The notes under the pieces: model-generated
What the model was told of the DNA's origin: nothing
The model's database searches: none
Seen by the model: only the letters and a program-made list of their open reading frames with translations
Program-made: the position numbers and the translations under genes
In this document: one piece after another, positions 32,875 through 46,389 of the stretch
How positions within the stretch are numbered: position 1 is the stretch's first letter
Layout: every line of letters begins with the position of its first letter
NCBI GenBank assembly: GCA_022702705.1
Contig: CM040421.1
Coordinates: forward strand, 62,804,197 to 62,868,196
Direction: 5' to 3'
DNA length: 64,000 nucleotides
Source of the DNA: Papilionanthe hookeriana x Papilionanthe teres
Lineage: Eukaryota; Streptophyta; Magnoliopsida; Asparagales; Orchidaceae

Positions 32875-35800
32875 TGTTGGACCTCATTTTAGATGTCTAA
32901 ACTTCCTTAGTGCTTAGATCTAGCCATAAGATTTCCTCTTTGTCTATCCTAGAAGACTAGAGTTGGAACCCACCATTTAGAAATTTCCAAGAACTTCTTA
33001 GCTTCTTTCAACCCTACATGGATGGTCACAAACCTCCAAATCATCTTAGAAGGTTAAAACCACCATTTGGAGACCCAACAGTGAGTTCCCATAGGCTTGT
33101 TTGGACGTAGGGTAACCTTGGGTGACTTGAGCTTCTCTTACACACACACACCCCTAAACCATTGAGTTCCCCTATCCTAAACCTTAAACTTTATCCCTTC
33201 TACCCTTTAAGAAACTCACATGATTAAGCCAAAGCCACTAGTCTGACTAAGATGGTTAAGATCAATAAGTGAAGGACCATAAAGGGTTACCATTTGGCTA
33301 GATTTAGTCCCAAAGTGGTTGGACATAAGGCCCATGGGCGATATCACCCTTAAAACCCTAATTCCATTTCAAATCCTAATTTTCAAGCCAAATTTCCCAA
33401 AATTTCCTAGAGTCACCAATGAGTCCTGAAAATGGCACCAAAACATTCCTTCTATCACACTGAAAATTTTGACTGTAAACTTGTCATACCTCCGGACAAC
33501 TTTCTGGCACCTCGCAACTTCAAAATAATGACACTAAAAGACATTCCAAAGATCATAAAACCCTCCACATCGATAAAAAATGGCCCCTGACATTAACGTT
33601 TGACCGTAAATTTCATTCTAAACCACCTCGGTCATCAAATCAACCTTTTGACCACAACATAAAATCGGACTACAAAATTACCAAAATACCCCCGGAATAC
33701 CCAAAATTTAAAAAATCCAACTTTTTATCCAATTAAATACCAAAAATCATTGGAAACATCCATGTGTCATCCAATTGCCCTAATTTCACCAATTTTGACC
33801 AAAATCCTAATTTTGCCCCTAAATGGCCAAATCCCTAAATTATCCCCAATTTCCACCCAATTGGTCCAAAATTCTCCAATATCAATCCTAAACTCCAATT
33901 CAACATATTCAATCTCAATTGAAACCATTTTGAAGTCCAATTTAATCAATTTTAAAACCCAATTTTAATCCATATAAAAATCCCTAATTTGGCCCAATCT
34001 TCAAAATCCATCAAATCAGTCTCATGATCAATAAAGTTCCTCAAACTTCATTTCCAAATCAAAATTCAATATATCTAAACTTAATTTCAATCAATCCCAA
34101 ACTACTTGGATCATCCCACAATTAATTTCAAAAATCAAAAAATCATAACATGCATATTAAAATCCCATTTCCTTATGCATTTTGAAAAGCTAATGCCATT
34201 AATTTTAAAAGCCCAAAATCAAGCTTCCACATGAAATATTTTCATTCTATTACCATCTCTTGAAAATTAAATCTTTTTCATGGCATCATACCAAAACTAG
34301 CCATGCATACATAAAACTTATCCAAATGAGGCATGTTGACATTTCACATTTAAAATTTTTAAAAGGCTAAATTCCTTTTGCATGAAAATTCTCATGACCT
34401 CATACATAACATGGTATGACTCATGAATCACACCATGGACATCCCAAGGTAAAAAGTTGCCAAATTGGGCAAGGGGAAGTGACTACCCTCATCCTTAAAC
34501 ATTTGGACTTTCCTCCTTCAAGCCTTTTAAGACTCTTGCCCAAACTTCTATGATGTACCATCGAGCTCACTAAAAACACGATTAAGTGTTTTAGGATCAA
34601 CTCTAAGCACTTTGATAAAAGGATCTAGTTTCACGGACCAAGGGCTAAACCCAAGCCAACCTAACCTAACCCAAACTCCAAGTCCCCTTTGGATTTTACC
34701 TTCTCCCTCTCATTTTTTTTATTCATTTCTTTTATCCACCTCTAATTCCTACCTTCCCTCGCTACGACATGCCTCCCAAGTCCAAGCCCTCCTGCCTCTC
34801 CTTTCTCCAAATTGTAAGCTCCCCATCACCCAACCATCTCTCGGGCAAGCTCCACCGGTGTGAGTTTTTCCGGCGGCAAGGCAACAATCGGATCGAGGCA
34901 TTCAAAGTTGGAAATGACGGGAAGAACCTTCGTGTACATATCAAGTTTATTGTAATTTACATTCGCAATTTATTAAATGATTTACTTTCCTGCATTTTAT
35001 AAACTTGTGAAAATGATTGAACCTTTAAAGATGTTTAAACAACTCAAAATTTAATCACCAACAAAACAAACTTGCAACTTCAACTAAATTAAAATGTCTC
35101 TTGGATGACCAGAAATCCCTCAGAGGATGTAACCTATGTGTTGGTATTTAGATTTCTCATGGTTTGGATGAAAGTGAGGAATTCATTAAGCTGAGTTTGG
35201 TAAATTCATCTAGACTAAGTGAATCCGATGAAAATGGTGATACGTAATGAGGGAACCGTGGGTTCCTAACTGGTGTCTCCATAATGAACTTAAGCATTTG
35301 TTTTAATTAAAACATTAATCCACCTCAATTTCTCAACAATCCTATGACATGATACACCTCTCATCCCCATTTGTCACCTCCTTGAACTAAACTCAACGAG
35401 GAGCTTGGAGCAAGCATGGTGGGCAGCATGGCCATCTTCAACAGCAAAATAAATCTTCATCAGCTCAACCTTCCTTAGAAATAAACAACCAAGCCTTAAT
35501 ATTTCGAGGTAGTTTTCCTAACACAACATAAATCCTCACTTTATCCTTTAGGCATTTGCATAATCATATTAAGCAATTTAAGCCCTAACTAGTCTTAAAG
35601 ATTCCGAGGTAGTGTCCGTCACGACATAAACCTTCTAATTTCCATGCCATTTATATGATTATGTCATATGAATATAAGTCCTAAATAAATAAAATTTATA
35701 AGATTTTAACATTAAATAAATCATTTCAAATTGAAACCCAACAATAGGATAGTTTGGGAACTCACCAAAGTTTACTCTGGACATCCGTGGCATCCCCTAC

Positions 35801-36312
35801 TTTTCTTCCTTGATTCCCCAAAATAAGGTTCTTAAATTTGACATATCTTGAAATCCCAATATCCATATGTTAATACTTTAAACTTTGAAATTCTTGGAAA
35901 GAAAACCACTGATCTTTATCGAGAGTTTTCAAATGACTTCGATCATTTAGGGATAATTAACTATGTAGGTCACTTCTTATAGGGAACTTTAAAACCTGTA
36001 ATATAAACCCTATCTAAAGGCCTTTGTACCAGATGAGAACTGGCTACCAATATAAAACTTGGTTTGCAACACCAAATAGATGTCATAGATTCATTAGATG
36101 GCCTTCTTGAGCCTCATCGCAGGTGACATTTCTATTCTTCTAATAGACATACGACTTGCAGAAAGGTAGTTCTCATTTATTTAAATTTTTGCTTATATGA
36201 GACCGCCTTAATTTCATATTTTCAAATTAAAATGTAATTTTCTAAATTACATATATATTAAATAAATTAAACATTTTGTAACGGGTGACAGGATACCCAT
36301 CTGCGACCAACA
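32875..36312 (+). repeat. long LTR (block II)
   Basis: It starts TGTTGGACCTCATTTTA and ends GCGACCAACA, 3,438 bp, followed by CTTGGCGACC. It is colinear with the LTRs of block I but with many small insertions and deletions, mostly towards its 3' end (35700-36310). Block II has one full LTR here where block I has two. Confidence 0.65.
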
Positions 36313-36329
36313 ATTTATAACTTGGCGAC

Positions 36330-38218
36330 CGACGTGGCCGTCGTGCTTGCGATCTGTGTGCATGCATCGCCTGTGGAGGAAGAGTCTAATGGCAATTTTG
36401 GGCTGAGGTGGCCAAAGGGTGGAGTATGGGTTTGGTTAAGTGTGAGGTGGCTCAGTTTGGACTTCGTGACTAGACGGGCTCGCCGTGCCGGGAGGTGGCT
36501 AGCGGGTCGTGTGAGCCAAAGGCGGTGCCCTCATGGGGTGAGCTTAAGTGGTTAATGAATTATGGAAAACCTCCCTAGGCGAACCATTTAAACGAGGAGA
36601 TCCCCTCAATTTAGGTACCTTTGGTCCATTATTCGCTAGGGTAGGCTAGGTGATCTAGTCACTTCCTTAGGGTTAACTTAGTGGCTGTAGAAGGGTTGGT
36701 TTGGTCACAATTGGTTCAATTTGATTAAATTTGGTCATGGGTTCATTTGGGTTACCTTGGGTACAAATTGGGCTAACTATGGTTTGAGCTTGAATTGAGC
36801 CCAAGTGATTGAGTAATATTGTGTATATGATTTCCATAAATGGTTTAGAGAAGGATTGGAGTGGTTTTTGATTGGTTTTGGGTATCAATTTGGCTTGATT
36901 TGGGATTTTGGTCAATTTGGGGAAAGTTGGGTTAAATTGGGTTTTGTTTAGGATAGGGTTAGGTCCAAGGCCAATTGAAGGTTCCAAATGGTCTAGGGGG
37001 ATGTCGTAAAGAGTTCCAAACATCAATTGGGTGGAAATTTTTTGGAGTAGGGTAATCAATTTGGGAGATTTTGGGCATATGACATGTTTTGGTCAAATTT
37101 TGGTTTTGGACTTTAAGTGGGTTTGGGTGAGACTTGGATCCAAATTAGTGGTAATTGATGGTTCAATTAAGTTTAGGGGAGTGTCATAGGAAGTTTAGAA
37201 TTCAAATTGGGGAGAAATTGATCGTGTTAGGTCAATTTGAGGAATTTGGGTCACTTAGGTAAAATTGGAGATTTTGGATTTTAAGTGGAATTGAACTCAA
37301 ATGTGGTTTAAATTGAGCTTGGATTTGGTTTATATTGTCATTGGAGATGTTAAATTAAAGTTTGGAATTGAAATTGGGCAAGATTAGGGTCATTTGGGTA
37401 GACATCGGGTTTAATTCGGCACTTTTCGGTTGTGCTCAGTCAAATCGGGTCTTTTTCAAATTGCTAAATTGGCCAAATTGGGTCATGTGGTAGTTGAGAG
37501 AAATAAAATTGGAAATATTTGTGAGATTTTGGGAATTTTTGGAATTTTGGGCAAAAAGGGGCATTTTGGTCATTTTGGGGATTTTTTGGAAAATTTGACA
37601 ATTTTGGTTAATTTTGGTTAATTTGAGTGGTAGGGAATATTTTGGAATGATTTTTGGAGAATTATGGGTAATTTGGGTGATTTTGCAAATTTTGGGGATA
37701 TTTTGTGTATTTTTTTGGGAAATTTGAAATCTTTTGGAGAATTGGAATTGGTTGAAAATGACTAATATGCATTGTTTAGTTTGAAACATGGACCAAGGGT
37801 AGCCCTCATTTGGTCCTCTATCTGTTGGTACTAGCCAAACTTCTGCACTCGAGGCCAATAGTCAGAAAACCACTTACATGAAGCCAAAGAGTTAGGGGAT
37901 CAAAGGTGATGTGCCTTGTCTAGGGTTGTGAGTGCGTAGTGTAAGTGTATGTAAGCCCCAGACCTCCTAAGGTAGATGCTAAGATCTGACCACTTATAAG
38001 AGAACTCCCTCGGCTTCCTTAAACTTGGTCTCTTCCTCCAAAAAGCTGGAGGTTAGGCCTTAAGCATATGAAAACTCCCAGTGAAGTGAGAAAAGTTTGA
38101 ATTCCTAAGGGGGAGGGTTCCAAGACTAGTCTTCTAAGAAGTTCACCGAGAGAGTCCTATGGCTAGACCTGTGCTATTATAAAGAAATACTAGACCTCAA
38201 CCAAAAGTGAGGTCAACA
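36330..38218 (-). repeat. inverted long-LTR fragment (block II)
   Basis: Counterpart of 17780-19710, ending at the terminus TGTTGACCTCACTTTTGG (minus strand, 38218). It has the same junction with the primer-site region of the plus LTR as in block I, so the inverted join predates the duplication. Confidence 0.65.
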
Positions 38219-38247
38219 CTAGGGTCGATTTTGTGCCTTCCTAAGTC

Positions 38248-38254
38248 TATAAAA
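38248..38254 (+). promoter_or_regulatory. TATA box before coiled-coil ORF, copy 2
   Basis: GTCTATAAAAGGCCCT is unchanged from block I and lies 77 bp before the ATG at 38325. Confidence 0.5.
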
Positions 38255-38324
38255 GGCCCTAAATTTATGATATACTTCCCCCAATTCTTATTTTCATTCG
38301 AGTCTTTCAACGTACTGAGCGCAA

Positions 38325-38724
38325 ATGTCTGGGAGAAGCGAAGTTGTGAAGAAACGTGAAGCCTACAAGAAGAAGTTTATTTGTGATAGTGAGCAAGAGT
38401 TATATAATGGATTTATGGCTGTGAGTATCCAAGGAATAGCATAAAGGATTATGAAGATTGAGACCGATGTGAAGTCTATTGATGCAAAGGTAAATGAAAT
38501 TGATGCTCATTTAAGACATCGATTTACAACTCAAAATGCAATTCAATCATACAAGTCATGTGGAAGAAGCGAATAGAGCGATGTATCTGAAGAACAATTG
38601 GATATAAGAAGAAAATGGAGGAGCTTTTATTCAGCGCCTGTTTTATCAGATTTATATTCCATATGGTTCAAATAGAACTAATGGTGGTTCTGGATATATT
38701 CCACCTAATGGAAGTTGGAATTAA
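38325..38724 (+). pseudogene. small coiled-coil ORF, copy 2
   Basis: It starts MSGRSEVVKKREAYKKKF and retains the heptad region (SIDAKVNEIDAHL). There is a stop in the GIA*RI region where block I reads GITERI, frame damage near 38515, and the same TAA after the KNNWI segment as in block I. The tail YQIYIPYGSNRTNGGSGY follows and ends at TAA 38722. Identity unknown; it is clearly more damaged than copy 1. Confidence 0.4.
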
Positions 38725-39558
38725 ATTATGTGTGGTCTTATGGTATGATTTTATGTGTTTAGTGTTTTAAGTGTTTTTTTTTTGTTAATGTTTGTTTTTG
38801 TTGCACATTACATATGATTGTTACATCTCAATGATGTAAATTTGTGTTTGATTACATGTGTTTGAACTTATGTATTTTGGGAATTTCATCGAAAATGTTT
38901 GGATAAAAATTTATAGTTTGTATCAAGTGTGTTTTAATATTTAATGAAATATAAGTTTATGTTTGTGTGAAATTTGTGTGGAATCATTGAAAATTAAAGA
39001 GTACTAAATTATTAGAAGAGTTTATGGGGAGAAATAATTATTTGAAGTGATTAAAGGTGATTAACTTAGATTTTTGATGGAATTAACTTAATTGTCAATA
39101 TTTGGGCACTGGCGCCTAAGAGCCTAACCGATGACGCATAAGTGTCAGATTTCGCGACTAAGCGATGTATGCCTCTCACATAGGTGCCGATTCTCAAAAA
39201 TGATTTTCAGCAATTAAAAATCCAAAACTTGTCATTTTTAACATCTCCATCACCTTCAACCTCTCGGTTTCGCGAAATAGGAGCCTAGGGCATCACTATT
39301 TGGATCATTTTATAGCCGATTTCGTCGAAATTTATTAGATTTAAGTTCCTTAAGGTATGATCACTACACGTAAGTAAAAATTTTTTATTTTCACTATGTA
39401 TTTTGAGTACATTATTGAAAATTCCAAAAATCACTATTTATGGTGAAAATTTGAGAAAAACACTTCAAATTGCTCGGATTTAAGTAGCTCATTGAAGTCG
39501 AGTTAACAAGTTTAGTTTAAATTCTAATTTATGGTCAATTTTTTGTGAATTTTTAGAG
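38725..39558. repeat. spacer with GCGCC-rich cluster (block II)
   Basis: Counterpart of 20225-21071. The cluster is at about 39110-39190 (CTGGCGCCTAAGAGCC, GACGCATAAGTGTC). No gene is seen. Confidence 0.6.
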
Positions 39559-40685
39559 ATGACACCAAAGTCAAAACGCTCGAAAGGAAAGTTAATAATT
39601 TCGATTCGACAAATTTGTCGGCCGAAAACTGAACGTTATATCGATGTACTCGCATCATGAAATCGATTCCAGAAAGCAAGTTTTTAGTAAGCTGAGGAGA
39701 AATCGAGGAGATGATTGCTAGAAGGTATCGGGGAAAGATACCGTTGCTTCCAATCGTTGCAATTGTTTCTGTGGTGAAAGAGTTCTATGCTAACTTGCCA
39801 GCTGCAAAAGACAATTTTGTGATGGTTAGGGGTCAACAAGTAGATTTTTCATCTGTGATAATTAATAATATTTACCGATTACCTCCTACGATATTTTGTT
39901 TTTATGCAAATTTTCATCCTTCGAGGACAAGCAGATGAGTTTATGGCCTTTCTTACTGATGGAAGAGATTTTTGGTAGATTACAAATGACAGAAGAGTAA
40001 ATTTTCACGCCTCAAAATTGAATGCCACTTCAAAGGCATGGCATTTATTTAACTCATCTAAGCTTCTACCTTCAAGTCATGTTAGTGAAGTTACAAGGAG
40101 AGAGTTGTTCTCGAACTATTGTATTCAGCAGGAAAGCCTTTAGATATTGGGGTTATTATTTTTTATTATATTCGAATTGTGCGAATCGCTATCACGCAGT
40201 TCGGATTTCCATCTCTCGATTATTCACTTCTGTGCGCTCGTGTGTAAAGACTAAAACACGGGAAGAGGATCTTTAGCCCTTTAGACCTATTACATGTGTA
40301 AATGTGAAAACTTACACCGTACATTCGCATTTTGGCCGGAAATGATGATCCGTTAGAGCTTCCAAGTGTTTTCATTTCTATGCTACTTCTGATGCTTCTA
40401 CTTCTCAAGCTTCTACTACACATGCATTATCTTCTAGAGATTCATAATCTGGATTATTACAGAAGATTTTAAAGAAGGCGAGTCTTACCCGAGAGCATGT
40501 TAGAGATATGGATGGTAAGATTGAAAATATTGAAATGTATATTGTAAAACATGATTGGAGAGCGAGTAGAATTATCGTAGTATACGGCAGAGATTGGGGA
40601 GAGAGGGAGACCACACCGTTGAGATGCCCTCTATCCTTTATATAATTATGTGCCATCCAGAGACTGGGATGAGGATGATGATTAG
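39559..40685 (+). pseudogene. Athila-type ORF3, copy 2
   Basis: Same product as 21072-22223. Identifiable pieces are FYANLPAAKDNFVMVRGQQV, NFHPS, the retained Trp in AAGGCATGG, and a terminal WDEDDD. Several small indels shift the frame (for example 39585-39670 and 40080-40350), so no long frame survives. Damage here is mostly indels, while copy 1 is damaged mainly by point stops. Confidence 0.65.
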
Positions 40686-42201
40686 GATTGTAGTGTTGAG
40701 TTTGTGATGTTGTTATGTGATTTTCTTATGTTTTGTGACACTTTTATTTAATGTTTTCATATGTGATGTGATGTATTTTGTTGTGGACTCTAATGTTGTG
40801 TAGATATATAGTTGGACTATTACTATTATACACATTCAAATAATTATGTGCTGGATTGAGGTTTTATGATGTAATATGTGATGTGTTTATGGTAGTAAAT
40901 GTTTTTATGTTTTTCTAGTGTTTAAGATTTTATTAGTGTCTAATTTAATTCTTATAAATATTAGAAAATTTTAGAACACTATTAGAAACCACTATTTATA
41001 TAACATGTTTAAACTTTTCAAAATTTGCTACCTTTTATTTTCTAGAATGTTGTGATTTGTATCAAGTGTGTATTTCCGTTTTCGAAAACCTCCACTATTG
41101 TAGAAGTCCTTTGAAATTTTGATATTTTGAAATTTCTATTTTATGAAAAACTAAAAAATTGAATTTGATTTCTTTTTACTCCTTGTTTTAAAATTGTTAT
41201 ACTTGCATATTTAGAATTTTAAAATTCCTACAAGCATGTTATTTTTGTTTTTTAATTTCACACAAAAGTATTATTTTTATGCTTAAATGTTTTATCCAAT
41301 TAAAAAATTAAAGTTTCGGGGGAATTTTAAAAACAAACTTTAAAAACTAAAACTTTATTTGTTCTTAAGAATACTTAAATAAAATTTGATATTTTGATTG
41401 AAAATAATTATAAGTATGAAGTTATATTAGGGAAGCAAAATTAATATAGAAATGAGTAAGAGAATTTAGTTAAATTTTATAGTAATGATGAAAATTTTTA
41501 AGTTAAAATTTTCTTAGTAAAGAAATGTTAAATATAATTAAACTATCTTTAGTAAGAAGTGTTGTATTTTTGGATAAATAGAAGATTTGACATTTTATAT
41601 TTCAAAACATAAATTTCTTTTATTGAGAAATAATTTTAGACACTATTATTATGAGTTTTAAGTGAAATATATATATCAGACCTTTATTGTAAATGAAAGG
41701 GTGGACTTCAAATTTATTAAAGGCCTATCCAGATACAGTAATCCTTGCCTTATATAAAAAAAGAAAAACGAGAAAAATAGTATGTAAAAAGGAATGAAAA
41801 GCTTGAGGATTTAAGGGCCTAATCAAAAATTGGTTCCATACCTAAAGTTTAAAATATAAGTTTTGAGAAAATCTAAAGCTTAAGGTTATAATATAGTAAG
41901 TAAAATTATTTCCAAATGAAAATTTTTTAAGTGAGAAATATGAAATGTTCATATTTTAAAAAAAATCTAAAAGCATTTCTAAATTGGGATAGAACTAATA
42001 TTTTTCATTATCCTTTACTTAAGAAACTTTTAAACTTTAAGTTGATCTCATTTACTAATTTTTTTTTAAATTTAACTATTTCATTTCTAGAACAAAATTT
42101 TAAAACCTTCCAAAAGAAACTCATTTATATAATTTGCATGTTAAGATTTTCTATGTGATTAAGTATCACTTGAGGAGAAGTAATATTTTAAGTTCAGATT
42201 T
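40686..42201. repeat. Athila-type 3' untranslated region (block II)
   Basis: AT-rich, colinear with 22224-23735, with the polypurine tract decayed just before 42202 (AGTTCAGATT). No gene is seen. Confidence 0.55.
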
Positions 42202-43252
42202 TGATATACCTAAAATATAGTGTTTTTAAGCACATTTTTATACCTATTTTTGATGATATTGCACTTTAACGGAAGGTATTTTATGTTTTTCTTGTAGGTA
42301 TGATTAAAATGACTGACTATGATGGAATGAGCAAATGAGGATCAAATTTGGAGCAAAAATTGAAAGGGTTACAAAATTGGCCTTTAACGCATAAGCGCCG
42401 AACCCTTAGAGCATAGGCGCCACAGTTAAAGTGACGAATTTTATTTAATTTTGGCGCAAATTTGAAGGGGTTTTTAAAGCATCCTTTGGTTTAAACTTCA
42501 CTAGCTTCCCATTAGCGCCAAAACTCATTTAAAATTTGAACGAATGGATGCATATTTGGTGGATACATTAAATCCGGACACACTTTGAAGAGACACTAAG
42601 GCACCTTTTGAAAAATTTTAAAAAGAAGACTTGAAGATCAGAAAAATGGTTGTTGTTCGAGGGTGTAATTAGTGTTAAGAGTCAAGTTTTTGTTAGAGTG
42701 TTATTGAGAGCACTCATTTCCACTTCACCACTTTTTTATCAATTGAATCTACTTTTTATTAAGAGTAAATAAAGATTTCGAGTCAATGAAGTCAGTCTAG
42801 CAAAGTTTCAAATGAACTTCAAGAGTCTTGTGGAGAGGATTTTTCGATAAGTGTTTATCTTTGTTTTAATTTTGGTTTTAAGTAAAACTGTTGTGTTTTT
42901 CACTATGATTTCTACCATTAAATCAAGCTGTGATTGCGTTTTCTCCATGGATTCTCGAGTAGTTTTTATCTTTTTCTTTTTAAATGATGAAGTAATTAAA
43001 TTATGGAAGGAAGATGTGAAGTAGATTTCAATGCTGTTGTGCTGTGATGATTCACTACCTCGCACTTCATTTACTTTTGATTTTGTCGGCGAAGATGTTA
43101 AAATTTGTCGAGACTATGTAAAGATCTATCATGATATTTGCCTCAATCAACATTTATAAAGAATCGATCCAATTGTATGGATGAGAATTATAGTCCATAT
43201 GGTTGGGTAAAATAAATATGAAGAAGATACGCTTATAATGTGGGAGTAAAAT
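42202..43252 (+). repeat. Athila-type LTR, truncated (block II)
   Basis: It starts TGATATACCTAAAATATAG and follows the block I LTR for about 1.05 kb, including the GCGCC cluster at 42380-42430. Homology stops at GGGAGTAAAAT, where the minus-strand Athila LTR begins. The missing ~660 bp are not found on the other side of that element. Confidence 0.65.
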
Positions 43253-45005
43253 TGTAGGATCGAACCGCCCTTATCACTTTCTCGTTTATGTAAGAATTTA
43301 TGAACTTAGATTTATATATTTATAATGATTTTGTAAAGTCACAATTTGAAACGCAAGTATATGTATCATTTCAAGTAATACTAGGCTCTATTCGAGTCAT
43401 GGTTATCGATCCTACAGGGAAGATTAATTGAAGAAATTAATAGATTTTCAAATTAAAAGTAATTATAACTTTTATTTCTTTTCAAAATTCAGATTTTAAG
43501 TTTAATGAAATTTCTACTAGATGTAAGTAAAGCAAACAATAAAATAAAGATTAATGCAAGTATAAATAAAAACAACTTTCTCCATTTCAACTAATCCAAG
43601 ATTTTTTAGAATAACTATCATTCAGTGAGAACTGAGATTATGGTATCGTGCCAAATAAGCAATTTTATTCTTTACTCGTCAATAAGATAAAGAACATCAC
43701 AATCTATGATTGGTTCAAAGATGTATTATTAGCAGAATAGGTTAATCTAGGCTCACACTTCTAGATGTCCAAGGGCGGCTACGGTCGGCCCTACTAGGTG
43801 ACCCGTTCCCTTCTATAAACCAAATTATTAGAATTTAGCTCCGTCACTCTAAAAACTAATTAATTCTACGCCTCAATAAACAATATCTCCCTATTTATTT
43901 GTACTTTACCTTAAATAACTACCAAGGCCTTCGATTACCCAATGATTCATGTGATATCTACCGGTTAAGAAATCATCTCTTGATATCCTTACAATTTTCA
44001 ACAAAGTTTTAACAATTCAAATGGCCAAGCTTTAAAAGTAAATTAAGACTGAAGTACGAATATCTTCGCAATAATTTAAAAATTAAGTTAAGTTCTCCAA
44101 CAAAATCAAATTATCTTATTATCTATTCATAGTCAAAGAGAAAGAAAAGTAACTACTTAGAACACATTGAATTCACTCAACAAAACATATTTATAAAACT
44201 TTGAACCAAGTTACAAATATTTATCTGGAATGTTCCTTCAAGTGATCCTTTAACTCCTACTGACTCTAATGCATAGCACAAGACTTCAAATTTAACCAAC
44301 ACTTACAACAACTCTCACTTACTACTCAAGGAATCGAGTAGTAACACTCAAAATAACTAAAATAAACTCACTAAATACTTAAGAAGAAAATAGCGTGACA
44401 CTCTAAAACTATCTCCGGATGTCGGAGGATCTGGGGAGGGGCCGGTTCTCTCATAGAAATGTCCCCTATATATAGAGCTTCGAAAATGACCAAGGGATGC
44501 TTAAGTCACCTCTTCAAATTCATCCAAATTCAATGAATCTTTTAGAAAAGTAACCGTGGTGCTCAGCGCCGGATCCTGCACCTGTGCATGACTCCGTGAC
44601 TAGTCTTCGTACCCCTTCATTTTGGATCGCACCTCTTCGCGATTAAAACTATTTTCATGTGTCCGTATGCATTGTATCACAAGTCCTATGCATAAGGGTT
44701 AACCACAGCCTTCTGTGGGCGTCCGATAACGACAACACCGTCAAAGAATCGCCCAAAGTTGTCAAAATCTTAACCGCTTCAGTATCGAACCGCCCAGCGC
44801 CGGATTCAGCGCCAGCGCCAGACCTATAATTTGGCAACTTTGCTTTTTAGCTCTATTTTTACTCTTTTTTCTCCTTTTTCCTTCTTGATCTCTTTTTTTC
44901 ATCACCTATATCCAAAAACATAAAAATACTTTTCATTAAAGCATAATATCCTTAAAAATTAAATCATAAATAAGACATAAAAATAGGTACTTTTTAAGTG
45001 GATCA
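43253..45005 (-). repeat. 3' LTR of a minus-strand Athila element
   Basis: On the minus strand it starts TGATCCACTTAAAAAG after the polypurine tract and ends TTCGATCCTACA, 1,753 bp, TG...CA. It has a GCGCC-rich cluster at 44560-44820. It resembles the plus LTRs at 23736 and 42202. There is no opposite LTR at the 5' end. Confidence 0.7.
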
Positions 45006-45020
45006 AATTCCCCAAACTTA
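45006..45020 (-). other. polypurine tract of the minus-strand Athila element
   Basis: AAGTTTGGGGAATT on the minus strand directly precedes the LTR start TGATCC. Confidence 0.6.
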
Positions 45021-46389
45021 AACGTTACTTATCCTCAAGAACTTTTTTATTACATAAAATGTATAGAATTTGGAATGAAGTTTAAATACTTAAGATTCTT
45101 TGTAATTTTTAGTTTTATAAATGCTATAGTAAATCTTTAACCAAATTTCACTAATTAAGTTTAATTTTAAGAATTTAAGGAATACTTAACTACCAAATCG
45201 TAAGACTTTAAAATTTTCATTTATTTCAAGAATAATTGTAATTTATCATATTTAGGTCACATAGATAATTTACAAGAAAAATACTTTTATGAAAACTTTT
45301 TTAATAAAGGTGCTTGTACATAAAAATTAAGTTAAAAAATGTAATTAGTTTTCTTCCTATAAGATAATTCAAGTGAAGCCAATTTTTTATTAGGCATCTC
45401 CTCAAGCTTCTCCTCACATTTCTTTTTTGCTCTTTCTTCTTTTTCTTTTCTTTTCTCTTTTTTTTTTTTCTTTTTTTTTTTCTTTTTAAGGATATTTTTC
45501 AACTCTTTTCACAATTTGTGAGGATTACTATATCTGGATAGTCTGTTAGTGGTTTTGAACTTCACTATCCTTAACTTATATTTAAAAACTTATACATTTT
45601 CACTTAATAAATATGACATAAGTATTTTTCAAAAATTATTTCAATATTTTCTTTTTCAAGTGATAATCTTGATTCCTTAGTATTTCAAAAATACAATTCT
45701 CTTTACTATAAATAAAAAATTTTGTAATCATATTATTGTTTAAGTTAAATAATTCTATTCTTAAAATCAATCAAAATTATTGAAATTTTAGTTAATTTTA
45801 CTAAATTATTTATAAATTCAAAAACTTAAGTAATCATAAATAAATTTTTCATTCCTTATGTTATGTTAATATTTAAAGAAATATACTAGTAATTAAGGAC
45901 AAATAATATTTAAATTTCAAAGAACATTCCCCCAAACTTCGCTTGGGTATAAACATGAATCATGAAAATTTCTAAAGTATGAAAGAAAGAATAACATATT
46001 TTCATCAGGAATTTTTCTAAGTATATGAAAAATAATCTAGAAAGAAAAATTTTATTTCTACACATGCTTTTTATGAATATAAAGTAATGTTTAAGCATAT
46101 ATATAGAAAAATTTTAGTAAGCAGGATTAATTTCTAAAAAAATTATAATTTTTAAGCAAAAATAACTAAACTAAACAAAGGTACTAATCATACTAAAACA
46201 AAATAAACAAAATATCTTATTACGAAATAAACTATACAACCCAACAATAATCGCACAACAATAAGTGTCTCTGTGTAACGTGCATCAAACATAAAAATAA
46301 ACAAATCATCACATACATGCAAAACTAACACACTAACAAAACATAACATAAATAATACAAATACACAATCCTAGAAATCTACTCATCAC
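45021..46389. repeat. Athila 3' untranslated region with pyrimidine tract
   Basis: AT-rich sequence, no gene. At 45434-45487 there is an almost pure T/C run of over 50 bp (purine-rich on the element's own strand), much longer than the matching purine runs near 23282 and 41756 in the plus fragments. Confidence 0.6.

Noticed and set aside
44655..44837. 60-codon minus-strand frame
   Set aside because: It lies inside the Athila LTR and the GCGCC cluster; composition-driven.
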